Shown: positions 24,898-30,658, counted from the first letter of the stretch. The stretch: 64,000 nucleotides of DNA from an uncultured Bacteroidales bacterium (GCA_902774055.1 CACYGX010000007.1:168945-232944), one strand, 5' to 3'. Translations and numbers: made by a program. Notes: generated from the sequence alone by a model not told the origin.

Positions 24898-25148
24898 AAC
24901 TCGGCACCTCCTTTCGCGATATCAATGGTCAGCATGACGGCCAGGTGGAAGACCCAGGCGACTATTGCAAAAATGGCAACTGTCGAGTGTTGTTCCGTGA
25001 TGAGCCATGAGAACAGGCACACCAGGGCGACAGCCGCCAGCAGGATGTTGACTTGCAGGGTTAAAAACTTCAGCACGATGTGACCCAGTGCTGTGGCCAG
25101 AGCTTCATAGCTCTCTCCCCGGGATTGAATTTGAATCGATGTGTTCAT
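24894..25148 (-). CDS. Small membrane protein, first gene of a seven-gene coupled set, 84 aa
   Basis: Two hydrophobic segments (about residues 27-50 and 56-77) separated by LITEQHSTV, with a polar N-terminus (MNTSIQIQSRGESYEAL). The ATG stands one base after an 18-bp perfect inverted repeat, so the messenger can fold tightly against its start. The gene lies downstream of operator/promoter A and its leader terminator. No family is recognised. Confidence 0.55.
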   Translation of the reverse strand: MNTSIQIQSRGESYEALATALGHIVLKFLTLQVNILLAAVALVCLFSWLITEQHSTVAIFAIVAWVFHLAVMLTIDIAKGGAEL

Positions 25149-25149
25149 A

Positions 25150-25220
25150 ACACAGTTGGTTGTAAGCTATGGCAGTATATAAAAACGGCTGCCTGTTCCG
25201 TTGCTTACAACCAACTGTGT
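25150..25220 (-). repeat. Perfect 18-bp inverted repeat abutting a start codon
   Basis: ACACAGTTGGTTGTAAGC (25150-25167) and GCTTACAACCAACTGTGT (25203-25220), with a 35-nt spacer. The spacer contains AACGG/CCGTT followed by TTTTATATA on the minus strand, and GGCAGCC, which can pair instead with GGCTGCC further upstream at about 25252-25259. In the messenger the large stem ends one base before the ATG at 25148, so it may gate translation. A DNA-binding or recombination role is an alternative. Confidence 0.6.
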
Positions 25221-25283
25221 CATCTCCGGGGAGCGTCATATCGATTCGGAAAGGCAGCCTGTTCTATCGGCTGATGCGGGCAT

Positions 25284-25330
25284 AAAAAAAGCCCGACTGA
25301 TTTCGAGCGGATAACCGACGCTCAGGCGGC
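25284..25330 (-). terminator. Leader terminator A
   Basis: On the minus strand GCCTGA-GCG pairs with CGC and TCGGGC (a bulge on one side), followed by seven T at 25290-25284. It lies about 65-70 nt after promoter A. The hairpin is weaker than B and C. Confidence 0.5.
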
Positions 25331-25360
25331 GATGGCAAACATCGTTGATTGTAAGCGCTG

Positions 25361-25391
25361 CAAAGATAAGGCGCATATTGTAAATGTACAA
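25361..25391 (-). promoter_or_regulatory. Early promoter A with embedded operator
   Basis: Operator TTGTAAATGTACAA at 25378-25391. Read on the minus strand its first TTG lies 20 nt before TATCTTTG (25368-25361), so the operator covers the -33 element. This matches promoters B and C. Transcripts would run into leader terminator A and then the seven-gene set. Confidence 0.7.
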
Positions 25392-25421
25392 CATGTTTTG
25401 ACGGAAAAATGTCAAAACATG
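25392..25421. repeat. 11-bp inverted repeat upstream of operator A
   Basis: CATGTTTTGAC (25392-25402) and GTCAAAACATG (25411-25421) with an 8-nt spacer. It directly abuts operator A on the upstream side and is followed by ATGCTGTAAAACATA, a block shared with modules B and C. It could be an additional regulator site. Confidence 0.5.
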
Positions 25422-25449
25422 CTGTAAAACATATTTTAAGCCGGTTGTA

Positions 25450-26082
25450 TCATTGCATAGCCTTCCATTTGGCAGGGATACTCAAGTCAAATTTCTCTGC
25501 CTTGAGGTGGACTACATCAGGCAGCAGACTTTGGTTGAAGCGGGCTTTGTATTTCGACATGAGGATCGGCATACCGCTGCCCAGCGTTGCCAGGTTGCTC
25601 GAGTAATGGTTGGGCGGGAAGAATACGAACACCTTATGCCCAGTGGACTTGGCAATCTCAACAGCAGGAATCATGTCGCTGTCGGCCGACACGACAATGG
25701 CCACATCGCAGTTGTCCTCGTATGCGTCGCTCACTATCTGGGTCGCTATCCTCACGTCAGTCTCTTTCTCCTCATAGGTGTTGATTACGTTGCCGCACTT
25801 GAAACACGTGATCTGCTTTCTCAGGTATTTTCCCAAAATCAGCCTGAACTTGGGATTCTCCTTGTTCGCCTGGAAAAGCGCATACTGTCGCTGGTTCTTT
25901 CCCAGCTCCGTCGGCCTGGCCGAGAAATATTTCACGGCCAACAGTTCCTGGTTCGGCTTCATGAATTTCTCGAACAGTGCGACAAAATCAAGCCAATAGA
26001 AGCGTTTCCACTTGGCTTCACTCTTCAAACCATAGAAGAAATTGAAGCCGTCAATATAAACTATAACTCGTTGTTTCTCCAT
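25450..26082 (-). CDS. NYN-domain (PIN-like) ribonuclease, LabA/DUF88 family, 210 aa
   Basis: NYN proteins are metal-dependent nucleases, mostly acting on RNA. The acidic active site is visible: Asp11 and Asn14 in YIDGFNFFYG, Asp109 in EKETDVRIATQIV, Asp134 and Asp136 in VVSADSDMIPAV. A Cys93-x-x-Cys96 pair adds a possible metal site. It is transcribed alone from operator/promoter B, through a leader that ends in a hairpin and T-run six bases before its ATG. This suggests tight, possibly attenuated expression. A defence or RNA-decay role in the lysogen is inferred. Confidence 0.8.
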   Translation of the reverse strand: MEKQRVIVYIDGFNFFYGLKSEAKWKRFYWLDFVALFEKFMKPNQELLAVKYFSARPTELGKNQRQYALFQANKENPKFRLILGKYLRKQITCFKCGNVINTYEEKETDVRIATQIVSDAYEDNCDVAIVVSADSDMIPAVEIAKSTGHKVFVFFPPNHYSSNLATLGSGMPILMSKYKARFNQSLLPDVVHLKAEKFDLSIPAKWKAMQ

Positions 26083-26137
26083 ATTCTAAAAAAATAGCCA
26101 CCCCCCGAAAGAGGTGGCGAGCCTTAGCCTTTTTCAT
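26051..26137 (-). CDS. Possible leader peptide of the NYN gene, 28 aa
   Basis: An ATG at 26137 within the leader opens MKKAKARHLFRGVAIFLEYG and stops at 26053-26051, out of frame with and overlapping the NYN start. Its codons run through the terminator hairpin, so ribosome movement could control the hairpin. No ribosome binding site stands out. This is a hypothesis. Confidence 0.25.
   Translation of the reverse strand: MKKAKARHLFRGVAIFLEYGETTSYSLY
26088..26118 (-). terminator. Leader terminator B (attenuator before the NYN gene)
   Basis: GCCACC (26118-26113) pairs with GGTGGC (26102-26097), followed on the minus strand by TATTTTTTTAG. An upstream ATCCCCC (about 26142-26148) can pair with GGGGGGT of the hairpin and would then prevent it from forming. 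The NYN ATG follows after the T-run. Confidence 0.7.
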
Positions 26138-26161
26138 CTAAGGGGGATAGTTTTTCTGCTG

Positions 26162-26191
26162 CAAAAATACAACCAAATTGTAAATATACAA
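26162..26191 (-). promoter_or_regulatory. Early promoter B with embedded operator
   Basis: Operator TTGTAAATATACAA at 26178-26191 and -7 box TATTTTTG at 26169-26162 (minus strand). The interval is eight bases against nine in A and C. The upstream sequence ATGCTCTAAAACATA is shared with A and C. Confidence 0.7.
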
Positions 26192-26395
26192 TCAAAAACC
26201 ACCAAAAAAATCACAAAATATGCTCTAAAACATAAAAAATCAGGGGAAATTTTACCTTAAATCTCCTCTACTTTCCGCGAGTTTCCGCGTTATTTTCCGT
26301 AAAAACTAAAGATTAAGCAGGTTTGAATCTGCTTAAAAAGAAGCGCCCCTGGACGCTGATGGGCGACCCAGAGACGCTGAAGGGAGCGGTTGATC
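26178..26395 (-). repeat. Operator-UP-terminator cassette, copy B
   Basis: In order on the plus strand: operator, ATGCTnTAAAACATA, CAGGGGAAATTTT, TTCCGCGAGTTT, and the terminator GAAGCGCCCCTGGACGCTG. The same order is found at 27099-27250 (copy C) with substitutions, so an approximately 150-200 bp cassette has been duplicated. The first two elements also occur at A. Confidence 0.6.
26343..26378 (-). terminator. Terminator after the DUF5053-like gene
   Basis: On the minus strand GCGTCTCTGG pairs with CCAGGGGCGC (G-U pairs) and is followed by TTCTTTTT. It is a near copy of the terminator at 27215-27249. Confidence 0.7.
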
Positions 26396-26418
26396 GAAGC
26401 AATTAGAAATGTCTTTCT

Positions 26419-26676
26419 CTAGATCGTGTCGGCGGCGGCACGGATGCGGTCGGACAGGTCATAGAGTGCAGCCTGCAGCTGCTTCGCCTCATCAGGCGTG
26501 AACTCGTCCTTGCCGCCGTTGCCGTTGATGCCGTCCATCTTGTGATACAGCCAGGAACTCGACTTGCCGAAGTATCGGCGCGCGATGTCCCTCCATGTGA
26601 TAGACAACAGGATGTCACTTAATCTCATCTTCATAGTTGTCTGGCCATTGATAGTTTCTGTCTTCATAATGCTCAT
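26419..26676 (-). CDS. DUF5053-like HTH-type protein, 85 aa
   Basis: The core SITWRDIARRYFGKSSSWLY (about residues 26-45), then HKMDGINGNGG and a helix EAKQLQAALYDLSDRIRAAA, matches what I recall of DUF5053, small Bacteroidetes proteins with a helix-turn-helix look. Internal ATGs at residues 4, 15 and 17 are possible starts. It lies between the terminator of the 50-aa gene and its own terminator. DNA binding is plausible; target unknown. Confidence 0.65.
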   Translation of the reverse strand: MSIMKTETINGQTTMKMRLSDILLSITWRDIARRYFGKSSSWLYHKMDGINGNGGKDEFTPDEAKQLQAALYDLSDRIRAAADTI

Positions 26677-26736
26677 AGAATCGGTAAGTTAATAATAAAT
26701 TGTGTTGGTTGGCCATTCTAAAAAAGATCATTTAAA

Positions 26737-26762
26737 GAACCCCGCCGCTCGTGGCGGGGTTC
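26737..26762 (-). terminator. Terminator after the 50-aa gene
   Basis: GAACCCCGCC and GGCGGGGTTC form a perfect 10-bp stem with a 6-nt loop. On the minus strand TTTAAATGATCTTTTTT follows. It begins seven bases after the stop codon. Confidence 0.85.
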
Positions 26763-26768
26763 GGATGA

Positions 26769-26921
26769 TTACTCATCCACTGGAGGCATTTCGACTAATT
26801 TGTCGAACAGCTGTTGAGCGTACCAGAGCAGTTCGTCATATCCATTCGGATAGGCTCGCCGCAGGTTTCTAATCGCTTCAATCAACTCGAGCTCCTCAGC
26901 ATTTAAATGATCTCTTGCCAT
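26769..26921 (-). CDS. Acidic 50-aa protein with its own promoter and terminator
   Basis: ATG at 26921, TAA at 26771-26769. The product is acidic and helical: MARDHLNAEELELIEAIRNL, then RRAYPNGYDELLWYAQQLFD and a short acidic end. It is flanked by a host-type -7 box with three palindromes upstream and a strong terminator downstream, so it is an independent small transcription unit. A regulator or anti-repressor is possible; no family is recognised. Confidence 0.65.
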   Translation of the reverse strand: MARDHLNAEELELIEAIRNLRRAYPNGYDELLWYAQQLFDKLVEMPPVDE

Positions 26922-26943
26922 AAGTACTTGTTTTATGACACTG

Positions 26944-27000
26944 CAAAGATAATACGATTTTTCGTATTACACAAATATTTGTACGATTTTTCGTATTAAA
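26944..27000 (-). promoter_or_regulatory. Promoter of the 50-aa gene with three palindromes
   Basis: TATCTTTG on the minus strand (26951-26944). Directly upstream lie AATACGA-tttt-TCGTATT (26951-26968), ACAAATATTTGT (26971-26982) and TACGA-tttt-TCGTA (26982-26995). The outer two are direct copies of TACGATTTTTCGTATTA. This operator differs from TGTAAATnTACA, so a second regulator is implied. Confidence 0.65.
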
Positions 27001-27007
27001 AAGCGTT

Positions 27008-27075
27008 AAAAAATCCCGCAGGAGGGCACTCCCACGGGATAGCAGCCTGCGAGCAGGCCTTGAGATCTTTTAAAT
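27008..27075 (-). ncRNA. Short terminated RNA or leader C, about 68 nt
   Basis: It runs from promoter C (start estimated at about 27075) to a hairpin ATCCCG...CGGGAT (27040-27013) followed by TTTTTT. A second stem, GCCTGC-tc-GCAGGC, lies at about 27044-27057. No reading frame of note is present. Transcription that passes the hairpin would reach the 50-aa gene, which also has its own promoter. Confidence 0.55.
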
Positions 27076-27081
27076 GCACCG

Positions 27082-27112
27082 CAAAATTGGGGAAGATATT
27101 GTAAATGTACAA
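27082..27112 (-). promoter_or_regulatory. Early promoter C with embedded operator
   Basis: Operator TTGTAAATGTACAA at 27099-27112, then nine bases, then CAATTTTG (27089-27082, minus strand), a near match to TAnnTTTG. The arrangement is the same as A and B. Confidence 0.6.
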
Positions 27113-27214
27113 GTAAAAACGCCCGAAAAATGTTTAAAGATGCTATAAAACATAAAAACAGGGGAAATTTTCCCGAAATTTCCTCAATTTTCCGTGAGTT
27201 TTCCGCGAAAAGAA

Positions 27215-27249
27215 GCGTCCCTGGACGCTGATGGGCAACCCAGAGACGC
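27215..27249 (-). terminator. Terminator after the PemK/MazF-like toxin gene
   Basis: GCGTCTCTGG (27249-27240) pairs with CCAGGGACGC (27224-27215), followed on the minus strand by TTCTTTTCGCGG. It is a near copy of the terminator at 26343-26378. Confidence 0.75.
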
Positions 27250-27285
27250 AAGAGCTCTTTATTTCATTAAGCGATCAAGGTTGTT

Positions 27286-27654
27286 TTATTCTATTTCAAG
27301 ACCCATGATGCTCTTGATAATCTTATTTTGTATCTCCTCAAACTTTTCTACGTTAACGAAAGCATTCATTACTTTTTTAATGTGGCGAAGTTCAAAATAA
27401 GTCATGAAATGAGTGACCACATAGGAATCGTGGTCAAGTTTATCAGAGCCATTCAAATCATTATTAGTTAACCTGACTGTATACTCCGAATGGTGGTCAG
27501 CCGATGATACTAATACAGCATAGAACATCCCTTCATCATCCTGCAATTTGCTATCGGATACGACAATAGCAGGATGGATATGAAGACCATTCTTGTCTGG
27601 GAATATCCAATCCACCAATACTATTTGCCTCTGATTGACGTGCTTCACAGCCAT
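27286..27654 (-). CDS. PemK/MazF-family toxin-like protein, 122 aa
   Basis: The N-terminus RQIVLVDWIFPDKNGLHIHP followed by AIVVSD matches the start of the MazF/PemK fold (usually GDIVLVDFPF...RPALVVS). These toxins are mRNA-cleaving ribonucleases. The later part has VNVEKFEEIQNKIIKSIMG, like the C-terminal helix of the family. It is last of three overlapping genes. The preceding 119-aa protein may act as partner or antitoxin, although it is not a typical AbrB-type antitoxin. Confidence 0.7.
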   Translation of the reverse strand: MAVKHVNQRQIVLVDWIFPDKNGLHIHPAIVVSDSKLQDDEGMFYAVLVSSADHHSEYTVRLTNNDLNGSDKLDHDSYVVTHFMTYFELRHIKKVMNAFVNVEKFEEIQNKIIKSIMGLEIE

Positions 27655-28004
27655 TTTGCCATCGGATTAATGGTTCGGCCCGAAGACTCGTGCAACAGAG
27701 ACTGCAGATCAACATCCTCCGTGTGGATTCCTGCGGGTTTCGAGCCTTGTGCGATTTCGCCGATAATCTGCGACAGTTCCTCGTCATTGCGCTCGACGCG
27801 ACGCGATTTGACTCTGACTTTGCGGCGCTTCTTTGCCACGATGGTGGCATCCACAAACGAAGTGGTCAACTCCGTTTCAGCCTCTATGGTGACAGAGGGA
27901 CTGAGCGATGTCGAAGACGTGCAGTCGTTAGCACCTGCAGTCAGCGCCAGGATGGGGACGAACATCCATTTTAATACTCCACTAGTGTCCATTGTCTCCT
28001 TCAT
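27645..28004 (-). CDS. 119-aa partner protein between the TIGR04255 and toxin genes
   Basis: It has a hydrophobic stretch near the N-terminus (GVLKWMFVPILALTAGA, about residues 9-25), then a Ser/Thr-rich part, a very basic patch KKRRKVRVKSRRVER, and an acidic or polar C-terminus. Its ATG overlaps the TIGR04255 stop (ATGA) and its end overlaps the toxin start by 10 bases, so the three are translated in step. It may be an antitoxin or membrane tether; no family is recognised. Confidence 0.5.
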   Translation of the reverse strand: MKETMDTSGVLKWMFVPILALTAGANDCTSSTSLSPSVTIEAETELTTSFVDATIVAKKRRKVRVKSRRVERNDEELSQIIGEIAQGSKPAGIHTEDVDLQSLLHESSGRTINPMAKWL

Positions 28005-28729
28005 TTAAATGATTCGTATAACTTTCCTGCAGTCATTTTCTTAAAGAAGTCACTCAGGTAATCATGTGAGTTGCAGATGACTTCTTTGAAGCGTTCGTGA
28101 TCATTGACCGGGACCATGTTGTTCACTTGGCTCTCGATGATGATGCCCAGACTCTTCGATTCAGTGATTTGTGCCGTGTTGATGACCATTCTGAAGATAC
28201 CAGCTGGCGTCACGAATCCAGTTCTGAATCCGAGTTCCTTGATGTCATCAAAGAAGTCGGCCTGGATCTGAATGTGGAAATTCTCGTTGATGAACTGTGT
28301 GATGTCGTTCCGAGTGGTAAAATCATAGGGGAAAAAGTCCACATACTTCAAGTTCACACCAAGGCCCTGCTGTGCATTGAAATCATACTCTGAATTCAAC
28401 GCTTTGACAACTTCCATCACTTCAGGGAGGAAACTATCCCAATCATATTGGTTGCCAACCAGATTCACAGAAAGAAGACCCGGCCCTACCTGGAACAGCT
28501 GTGAAGGGTTGCCTTTTCTATGGCAGCGGTAAACAGGCTTGCCCACCGCAAGCACTATAGGCATATTCGGGTCTGGAAGCAAGAATTGTGGCGGTTCATA
28601 CAGTTCACTCAGTTTAGAACACAAGGCACCCACCATCAACTGATACTTCTTCAGTTCAGCCTCTGAATTGGATTGCCATGTCAACTCGAGAATGACTTCC
28701 AATAATGGTGCTTTAGGCAGTTGTGACAT
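28001..28729 (-). CDS. TIGR04255 family protein, 242 aa
   Basis: The opening LPKAPLLEVILELTW and the later YVDFFPYDF, FINENFHIQI and a C-terminal half ending in a conserved helix match the sporadically distributed TIGR04255 family. Its biochemical role is unknown; members often sit in mobile or defence-like contexts. It heads the three-gene operon ending with the PemK/MazF-like toxin. Its -7 box TACCTTTG lies at 28772-28765, and three operators spaced 20 bp apart lie behind it. Confidence 0.7.
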   Translation of the reverse strand: MSQLPKAPLLEVILELTWQSNSEAELKKYQLMVGALCSKLSELYEPPQFLLPDPNMPIVLAVGKPVYRCHRKGNPSQLFQVGPGLLSVNLVGNQYDWDSFLPEVMEVVKALNSEYDFNAQQGLGVNLKYVDFFPYDFTTRNDITQFINENFHIQIQADFFDDIKELGFRTGFVTPAGIFRMVINTAQITESKSLGIIIESQVNNMVPVNDHERFKEVICNSHDYLSDFFKKMTAGKLYESFK

Positions 28730-28764
28730 AGGTGAAAGGTATGATTGGTTGATATTTCGCCATG

Positions 28765-28772
28765 CAAAGGTA
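28765..28772 (-). promoter_or_regulatory. -7 box of the TIGR04255 operon
   Basis: TACCTTTG on the minus strand, 36 bases before the start codon. No TTG is seen at the proper -33 distance; the region is an ATTT repeat. Confidence 0.55.
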
Positions 28773-28805
28773 AGTAATTATTTTTATTTATTTATTTATT
28801 TACGT

Positions 28806-28857
28806 TGTAAATGTACATTTTTGACTGTAAATTTACACTCACGGCTGTAAATATAAA
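28806..28857. promoter_or_regulatory. Triple operator D, 20-bp period
   Basis: TGTAAATGTACA (28806), TGTAAATTTACA (28826) and TGTAAATATAAA (28846) start exactly 20 bp apart. On the plus strand, the TTG at the first site and TAAATTTA in the second are 20 nt apart, which is promoter spacing. A rightward promoter into the structured region is therefore likely. Confidence 0.75.
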
Positions 28858-29590
28858 CAAATACCGTGCCAATCTGTCAATGGATGTTAATTTTTTAGCC
28901 TGGTATTCGGATTTGTTTCCGAAATCGGTTTCGGGAACAAAATGCCAGCGTTTTCGGCGCTGGGACCGTGATGGAACGGCGGCACGTTTCGTTAATTTTT
29001 GTTGCTTTGAAGCTATCAAAAATTCTCAAGGCTGAAAAACAGCCGATTAGGGGATTAACAAGGGGAATTTTCCCCTTGTTTCGCTCGGAAGAGCCCCCGC
29101 CCGCCCTGCGCTGCGCCTGCGCCCGACCCTTTGTAGCTTTAGCGGAATATGTGAACGGGTGTTAAAATCGTGCAGGTGAGCGAGGCCGAGCCAGCCGATG
29201 TGCGGTGATGCGCCTGGCGCGCGAGCGTCTGGGGCATCAAGGGTGACGTGCAGCTACCACCATGCCTCATCGATGGGCGGTGCTGCAGGAGTGTGGCCAG
29301 CGTAACGGAGTGTCAGCGTAATGCGGCCGTGGGCGACGTGAGCGCACCGCACCCCGATCACCATGGCGGGCTTGCCTCACTATAGCGTGAGCGAGGCATG
29401 AAGCTCAAGCTACAGAGAGGAGAGCCGGGCATGGCGGGTTGCGGTGGAAGAAGCGAGCCCAAGCCCTCAGCCGGATGCAGCGATAACGCAGTGGGCTGGA
29501 GCATCACGCAGGCAGCACGGCCCATCGAGAAGCTGCCCGATGCTGTGGGTGACAGCGTCGGGCAGCGACTAGATACAAATGCACCTCCTA
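28843..29590 (+). ncRNA. Candidate large structured RNA (about 0.75 kb)
   Basis: No convincing reading frame is present, yet long stems are numerous. TTTGTTTCCGAAA-tcgg-TTTCGGGAACAAA (28912-28941) has 13 bp. CCAGCG/CGCTGG lies at 28945-28963. An 11-bp palindrome, AACAAGGGGAA/TTCCCCTTGTT, lies at 29057-29080. GCTGCCCGATGCTGT-gggtg-ACAGCGTCGGGCAGC (29532-29566) has 15 bp. The single imperfect pair in the first and last stems is G-U on the plus strand and A-C on the minus, favouring a plus-strand RNA. GTGAGCGAGGC is repeated at 29177 and 29387, and GGGCGGTGCTGC can pair at long range with GCAGCACGGCCC. It would start at triple operator D. Confidence 0.5.
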
Positions 29591-29614
29591 ACTATTATGA
29601 TGAAACACGTTGAG

Positions 29615-30187
29615 TCACTTCTTGAGTCTGCGATGGATGAAGAATATAATCACCAGGGCAATGATGACTGCAGGGACGATGTAGAACCAGGGAGGGACGG
29701 GATGAGCGACAGCAACGACATCACTGGACCTCGCTTCATTGGTGGTGTTATCAGATGCAGTCCTGGTAGAGTCATCTATCTGGACTGTCTGCACCACCGT
29801 CCTCTCTGCAGCTGTACCGCTGGAGATGTTGGCACGGCGGGCCTTGAGGAGCACCGGCACCTGGCCGTTGCTTCTCGATGGGGCAACACCCCGCTGTGCC
29901 AGGGATGCCGTATCGGGCAGGAGGGGAAGCAGTTCGTCCTGCCCGACGGGCAACCACAGCTCCAGGCTATCGAGTGAAATGGTGAATGAGCGGTCAAAGC
30001 GCTGCTGCTCGATGGCGGCGAGATCCTGTCTGGAGGTCGTGACAGCTTCGGCTGTTGCGGTCTCCTGGACGGATGAGGATTTCGTGCTCCTGCAGGAGTT
30101 CATGAACAGGGGCAGCACGAGGCAAGCGAGTATCACGAGCATGATAAAGACGATGCTCAGGAAGCATGATTTGTAGCGGTCGTTCAT
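29615..30187 (-). CDS. Putative unimolecular spanin, 190 aa
   Basis: The N-terminal hydrophobic segment (about residues 10-30) ends at a Cys in LFMNSCRS, a lipobox-like site. The middle is hydrophilic and Gln/Ser/Thr-rich. A C-terminal transmembrane helix (WFYIVPAVIIALVIIFF) is followed by HRRLKK. A lipoprotein end plus an inner-membrane end is the layout of u-spanins such as T1 gp11, which fuse inner and outer membranes at lysis. It lies directly after the endolysin gene. Confidence 0.6.
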   Translation of the reverse strand: MNDRYKSCFLSIVFIMLVILACLVLPLFMNSCRSTKSSSVQETATAEAVTTSRQDLAAIEQQRFDRSFTISLDSLELWLPVGQDELLPLLPDTASLAQRGVAPSRSNGQVPVLLKARRANISSGTAAERTVVQTVQIDDSTRTASDNTTNEARSSDVVAVAHPVPPWFYIVPAVIIALVIIFFIHRRLKK

Positions 30188-30199
30188 AGCTGTAGTTAT

Positions 30200-30658
30200 T
30201 TACAATTTTATTCCGGAATAATATTTACCACCACGGCATGTGGTCTTGACCCTACGGTTTGCCCTGCGTGTGGTGTAGCTCACATGGATCCAATCTGGGC
30301 GTCCATTGGCGTCTGGGTATTCGCAGATGATCTGGTCAAACTCAATCCCGCTCTGGAGCAGGCAACGAAGCAGTTTCATGTTGTCCTCACGGCTGTCACT
30401 TACGGTTCGGATGTCGGCAGCTTCGCCCTGCATATGCTGTGAGGTCTTGGAAGCGCCAGGCGTAGCAGCATTGACCTTTGGCGAACGATAGCCACTGGAG
30501 ACGATTATTGGCGCACCGAACTTCTCACGCAATGGGTCCAGGACATTATCGACAAGCGCATTGAGGCGCCTGGTAATCTCGGGCGTCGGCGTGTTGTCGA
30601 TGCCCAACTTGGCCGCTGTGCGGCTCTTAGTCAGTTCTCGGATCGTGAAATGTTTCAT
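30200..30658 (-). CDS. Endolysin, peptidase M15A family, 152 aa
   Basis: A zinc peptidase that cuts peptidoglycan cross-bridges. The motif SQHMQGEAADIR gives His75 and Asp82, and WIHVSY gives His125, the three zinc ligands of the M15A family. The N-terminal FTIRELTKS and ITRRLNALVDNVLDPLRE are also typical. It has no signal peptide, consistent with release by the holin encoded just upstream (32-base overlap). Confidence 0.9.
   Translation of the reverse strand: MKHFTIRELTKSRTAAKLGIDNTPTPEITRRLNALVDNVLDPLREKFGAPIIVSSGYRSPKVNAATPGASKTSQHMQGEAADIRTVSDSREDNMKLLRCLLQSGIEFDQIICEYPDANGRPDWIHVSYTTRRANRRVKTTCRGGKYYSGIKL

Noticed and set aside
27006-27251. 81-codon minus-strand frame
   Set aside because: It runs through operator C, a promoter, a leader hairpin and a terminator; these signals are far better supported than the frame.
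29398-29613. 71-codon plus-strand frame in the structured region
   Set aside because: No ribosome binding site and it reads across the 15-bp stem-loop; the region is better described as a non-coding RNA candidate.
30187-30200. TGTAGTTATTTACA as a further operator
   Set aside because: The half-site spacing is two bases too long and it sits between tightly packed lysis genes with no -7 box.
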